Source: MH13 sp040219355
Lineage (GTDB): Bacteria; Pseudomonadota; Alphaproteobacteria; Rhizobiales; MH13
Assembly: GCA_040219355.1 (NCBI GenBank)
Contig: JAVJSN010000007.1
Coordinates: 150,764-214,763, forward strand
Length of the DNA stretch: 64,000 bases
Direction of reading: 5' to 3'
In this document: positions 60,783-64,000 of the stretch, one piece after another
Position numbering within the stretch: the stretch's first letter is position 1
Layout of the letters: each line of letters begins with the position of its first letter
Translations under genes and position numbers: made by a program
The notes under the pieces: model-generated
What the model was told of the DNA's origin: nothing
Databases searched by the model: none
Seen by the model: only the letters and a program-made list of their open reading frames with translations

Positions 60783-62122
60783 CCGTCTAGCCGCGCACCG
60801 TCGCGGTTCAAGATTTCGCGCAAGTCAGCACCCGCGATAGCGCGCGGCGCAACACTATCTCGCACCACGATGGACGCCGCATGTCCAATGGCCTGCCCGT
60901 AACTAAAGCACTGCGCCGTAACGCGGGCCGATGCTACGGCTTCGTGCTGCGCCGACAGACAACGCCCTGCTGCCAGCAAGCCCTCGCCGCGCTCTGGAAC
61001 GAAGCAGCCATAGGGAACTTCGTAGACATCGTTGAGAAGCCACTCGACTTTGGGTCGCTCGCCTGAATGCAGTTCGATTGGCCAGGGTGAACGGGCGATG
61101 CCATTTGCAAATTTCTTGCCAGCAAGAATATCGCTGTTCATGAGGGTTTGAACGCCATCAATCTGACGGGTCTGGCGCACACCCACCTGCACAGCCATAT
61201 CGTTGACGAAGGCATCCTGACAACCAGCAAGCGTGTCGACAAAGAAGCGCGCATACTCGCGCGCTTGCCTGCGCCCTTGGGTTTCCGCTTCGGCAAAATC
61301 ACGCCAGAATAGCGGGTTCAATTCGCGGCCATCAGCACCGATGATACGCGTGCAGTTGCACAGCAATTCGTTTGGCCGCGTTGTTGGGAACAGCCAGATT
61401 TTCGCTCGAGGCAAGGCGTAGCTGCCCGATGCATTGGCTGCCACGATCTGCTGGGACACCTCAACAGGCATAATGGTATCATCGCCATATGCAGCCAGGA
61501 AAACTGGCACATCAACGCCCATAAGGCGGAAGATCATCGTCGGGTTTTGTACCCGGCCATTGTCGCCAATGATGCTTGGTAGGCCCGCCATCGCCACAAG
61601 ATCAGCATCACCGGAGGCATCCACGGTCACCTTTGCACGCACCCGCACAGGCCCTTGTTTGGTCCAAAGCTCCACGCCTTCTATACGCTCACCGCCTTCG
61701 GTCAGAACGCGCGTGGCCACCGCGTGATAGATCACGGTTACGTTGGGATCGGTGAGAAAACCGTCTGCCGTTTCACGCCATACAACAGGGTCATGAACGC
61801 GGGTGAAGGTTTTGCCGTAGCGCACCGGGTCAGCCAGTCCGCCGTTGGCGTCCAGAGCGTTGACAAATTCTTCAGCAAATCCAAACACGGCCTGCACCGG
61901 CCCGTTGCTGGCATGGTCGGAGGCCTCATACAGGCCGCAAACGGTGCCTGAGTGGCCCGCGACCGCACCGCCGCCGCAGAACCCGTGGCGCTCGATAAGC
62001 ACAACGTGCAAGCCTTGACGCGCCGCTGTCACTGCCGTGGCCACGCCAGCGGCTCCGCCACCCACGATGGCGACGTCACATGTCAGGTCAGTGTTTGAGC
62101 GCACGTCCGTTGCGACGACCAT
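60779..62122 (-). CDS. FAD-dependent oxidoreductase (FAD_oxidored type)
   Basis: The 447-residue product begins with a dinucleotide-binding motif VAIVGGGAAGVATAV and RHGFCGGGAVAGHSGTVCG, includes KVTVDASGDADLVAMAG and a C-terminal GEGLLAAGRCLSAQHEA with the second FAD contact. It fits the FAD-dependent oxidoreductase group of unknown substrates. It is the first gene of the nine-gene operon, with AAGGGGGG before the ATG, and faces the GntR gene across a 107-bp gap. Confidence 0.86.
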   Translation of the reverse strand: MVVATDVRSNTDLTCDVAIVGGGAAGVATAVTAARQGLHVVLIERHGFCGGGAVAGHSGTVCGLYEASDHASNGPVQAVFGFAEEFVNALDANGGLADPVRYGKTFTRVHDPVVWRETADGFLTDPNVTVIYHAVATRVLTEGGERIEGVELWTKQGPVRVRAKVTVDASGDADLVAMAGLPSIIGDNGRVQNPTMIFRLMGVDVPVFLAAYGDDTIMPVEVSQQIVAANASGSYALPRAKIWLFPTTRPNELLCNCTRIIGADGRELNPLFWRDFAEAETQGRRQAREYARFFVDTLAGCQDAFVNDMAVQVGVRQTRQIDGVQTLMNSDILAGKKFANGIARSPWPIELHSGERPKVEWLLNDVYEVPYGCFVPERGEGLLAAGRCLSAQHEAVASARVTAQCFSYGQAIGHAASIVVRDSVAPRAIAGADLREILNRDGARLDG

Positions 62123-62144
62123 GCCGCCCCCCTTGTAATATACG

Positions 62145-62158
62145 ACTGATATATCAGT
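62145..62158. promoter_or_regulatory. Perfect palindrome ACTGATATATCAGT, candidate GntR operator
   Basis: A perfect 14-bp palindrome sits between the FAD oxidoreductase start (62122, minus) and the GntR start (62230, plus), 23 bp from the former. FadR/FCD regulators bind short palindromes in such divergent gaps and usually control both directions. An ATATCTGT at 62172-62179 may be a partial second site. Confidence 0.6.
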
Positions 62159-62229
62159 TCTTGTTCGAAGACATATCTGTTGCGCTTCATGGAGTCAATC
62201 GCTTAGCTGGCGAGGGAGGAGATCGTGAT

Positions 62230-62925
62230 ATGGACGCAATGGCCGAGCACAACCACAAGGCGACGGAGTCAACCGCCGATACGGCCTATGGCAAAATCCT
62301 CAACCTGATCGTCATTGGTGATCTGCCCGCCTATTCCCTGATCTCAGAGTCTGACCTGACCCACCGCACTGGATGCGGGCGCACGCCTGTTCGAGAGGCA
62401 CTGCAACGGCTGAAGTTTGAGGGCTTCGTTGATGTTATGCCAAGGCGGGGCATCCTTGTAACGCCCATCGATATTACACGGCAGCTGGAACTTCTAGAGA
62501 CCAGACGGCCGCTTGAAGAACTGATGGTGACACTCGCTGCAGACAGAGCGACCGCTGAACAACGCGAGGAAATGCGTGAGCTTGCTGACCAACTTGAGCG
62601 CGCCATCAGCGAACGGGATCGGGAGACATATCTCGCCATCAATCAGGCCATTCATGCCTTAGAGGCAGAGGCCGCACACAACCGCTATCTTCAGCGCCAG
62701 ATCGAGATCATCCACTCGCTGTCGCGGCGCTTCTGGTATTCGTTCATCGTGGACACGGAGAGCTTTTCAAAAGCAGCCGAACATCATGCTGCAACGCTGC
62801 GCGCCATTGCGGATGGCGATACCAGCGCGGCTAGAATCGCGTGCTTTGAGCTGCTTGCCCTGCTGGAAGAGATATCCCGCCGTGCCATCGAAGATCGAAC
62901 TTCGATGCGCAACGCTGGTGATTAG
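62230..62925 (+). CDS. GntR-family transcriptional regulator, FadR/FCD subfamily
   Basis: The 231-residue product has an N-terminal winged helix (SLISESDLTHRTGCGRTPVREALQRLKFEGFV; residues ~38-70) and a C-terminal helical FCD domain with probable metal ligands in NQAIHALEAEAAHN and AAEHHAATLRAIADGD. Such regulators are usually released by a pathway metabolite. ATG at 62230 has GAGGGAGGAG 8 bp upstream. It is divergent from the catabolic operon. Confidence 0.92.
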   Translation: MDAMAEHNHKATESTADTAYGKILNLIVIGDLPAYSLISESDLTHRTGCGRTPVREALQRLKFEGFVDVMPRRGILVTPIDITRQLELLETRRPLEELMVTLAADRATAEQREEMRELADQLERAISERDRETYLAINQAIHALEAEAAHNRYLQRQIEIIHSLSRRFWYSFIVDTESFSKAAEHHAATLRAIADGDTSAARIACFELLALLEEISRRAIEDRTSMRNAGD

Positions 62926-63171
62926 GTTACAGGTCATTGCTATCCATTGAGGCGACCTCAAGCTACGCAGCTGAGGCTCCAATCAACATTTCAAAATGGA
63001 AGTAGCGCTAGGACTGGGCGCCGTCGCCCAACTGAGCATCTGGTTCGTATGTGCAGAACCTTGCACTCGCGGACGCAGCTAATTTCAGCGTCAAACCAAT
63101 AGGAAAAGTTGGCCGCAACCTGCTTCCCGGTCGTATTGCCCGCTTTGCCGCCAGAAGCAGAATTTACCAAG

Positions 63172-63909
63172 TTACCCTTTTGCCTTCAGGCGTCCATTTT
63201 TGATGCCATGTTTGTCGAGCAGTTCCATTAGGACCTCGGGGCCGAGCGGTAGTCCTTCGATAGCTTCGATTGGCTTTCCCATTGAAAGTGCATCTTCAAC
63301 TGACTGTTCAAACAGCTCTTGCTGCAGTCTCTTTGCCTCGCCGGTGAATTCCATCAAGTCGATGATCACAGCGGCTGGCACATAGGCTTGCCCACGCTTG
63401 AACGGCAGGTGGTGCTGTTTCCTGCCAGCGGTGAGGGCCTTTTCAAGGGCGCGGCGTGTTGGGTTGGCGCGATTGGCAGCCATCTCAGCCATCATGAACT
63501 GAAGATCTGTCCAACGCAGCCGAGGGGGAATTGTCGTGTTCAACAAGACCATGTGCAGCAAAGCGCCGGTGGACGCAGATCCGGGTTCTTCATCAGCAGT
63601 GTCGTCAAGTCCGCGGTAGGCGGCGTATGGGTCGTGAGCTGATTTGAAAGCGCGTAGCCGATCTTCCTCATGTGGATACACTGGGCCATAATGGAGCTCA
63701 TAGATATGTTCGAGCATTAAATGTCCGCGCAGATCGAGCGTCTCATTGAGCTCATCAAGAGACTGCTGGTCGAACGGTCCTATCAACTTAGGATCGGTGT
63801 CTTCGCCAATAATGATGTCGTCAGGATGGGGAAGGGGTGCGGGTAGGTCTTCGCCAGCAGTGGACTTGTCACGGTTTTGTTCCGTGTCCTTGAATGGAAT
63901 GATCGCCAT
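63172..63909 (-). CDS. Hypothetical protein (accessory, resembles DUF5681-type proteins)
   Basis: The 245-residue product has PHPDDIIIGEDTDPKLIGPFD near the N-terminus (residues ~25-45), a helical middle and LPFKRGQAYVPAAVI. The HPDDIII motif is reminiscent of DUF5681 proteins found in mobile regions, but the rest is not clearly matched, so no function is claimed. The start at 63909 lacks a good ribosome site and lies only 15 bp from an IS3-type orfA, so the gene may be affected by that insertion. Confidence 0.55.
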   Translation of the reverse strand: MAIIPFKDTEQNRDKSTAGEDLPAPLPHPDDIIIGEDTDPKLIGPFDQQSLDELNETLDLRGHLMLEHIYELHYGPVYPHEEDRLRAFKSAHDPYAAYRGLDDTADEEPGSASTGALLHMVLLNTTIPPRLRWTDLQFMMAEMAANRANPTRRALEKALTAGRKQHHLPFKRGQAYVPAAVIIDLMEFTGEAKRLQQELFEQSVEDALSMGKPIEAIEGLPLGPEVLMELLDKHGIKNGRLKAKG

Positions 63910-63923
63910 CAAGGAGCACAAGA

Positions 63924-64000
63924 ATGGCACGCAAACACAATGACGAGTTCAAGCGCGAGGCGGTGCGGATTGCACTGACCAGCGGACTGACACGCCGACA
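63924..64000 (+). CDS. IS3-family transposase OrfA, 5' end (partial)
   Basis: Only 25 codons are in the window. They read MARKHNDEFKREAVRIAL then TSGLTRR, the typical beginning of the IS3-family helix-turn-helix OrfA. The gene runs off the right edge; orfB should follow. AAGGAG lies 8-9 bp before the ATG. Confidence 0.8.
   Translation, partial: MARKHNDEFKREAVRIALTSGLTRR

Noticed and set aside
62926..63171. Possible gene or terminator after the GntR gene
   Set aside because: Only a weak TGGGCG-CCGT-CGCCCA hairpin (63015-63030) without a T-run and no open frame with support were seen.

Overview
The window looks like a chromosomal stretch of an alphaproteobacterium, most likely of the order Hyphomicrobiales (Rhizobiales). 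Pointers are the glycine-dependent (C4) 5-aminolevulinate synthase hemA, a RibB fused to a degenerate GTP cyclohydrolase II domain, the aroC/fabI, HDAC-xseB-dxs and dnaJ-surface lipoprotein-pdxH neighbourhoods, a TIGR02301-type protein, and a nadABC operon with an NrtR-type regulator close by. No organism name can be read from the sequence alone.

Region 1-46 kb is mostly core genome. It opens with the 3' end of glyS, followed by a minus-strand block fabI - histidine phosphatase - aroC - ribB - small membrane protein. Next come a D-2-hydroxyacid type FAD dehydrogenase, the HMCES/YedK abasic-site protein, a DUF3179 protein, and a plus-strand run ygfZ - HD hydrolase - dual-specificity phosphatase - nrtR. 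An acrylyl-CoA reductase-like gene paired with an MFS transporter lies before nadA-nadB-nadC. Then follow a methyltransferase, a copper-delivery operon (Cys-rich protein - PCuAC - SCO1), an MFS carrier, dxs, pirin, DUF3592, xseB and an HDAC-family deacetylase. After these come a MltB-type transglycosylase, a DnaJ-family co-chaperone, a 17-kDa-antigen-like lipoprotein, pdxH, DUF1499, an MBL hydrolase and an SGNH hydrolase. A tightly overlapping three-gene operon of unknown role (possibly FliM/SctQ-like) precedes hemA, a CPA2 antiporter, a desaturase, tRNA-Pro(CGG), a Sua5-type tsaC, a double PRC-barrel protein and a dihydroorotase.

Region 44.7-52.2 kb is accessory. It has an 11-bp-phased GTCCGC array, a DUF2793 phage-type protein, tRNA-Gln(TTG), a serine-recombinase cassette (DUF3489 - DUF2924 - large serine recombinase) with three 18-bp direct repeats at its end, and a complete IS1182-family element (50499-52026) with 15-bp inverted repeats and a TCCC target duplication.

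Region 52.2-62.9 kb is one minus-strand catabolic operon: FAD oxidoreductase - enoyl-CoA hydratase - CoA-transferase - DapA-family lyase - SDR-like protein - ABC permease - ATPase - NMT1-type binding protein - hairpin - enolase-superfamily enzyme. A divergent GntR/FCD regulator is separated from it by a perfect 14-bp palindrome. The combination suggests uptake and CoA-dependent breakdown of an unidentified small molecule; this is the best candidate here for an undescribed system. The right edge holds a hypothetical gene and the start of an IS3-family orfA.
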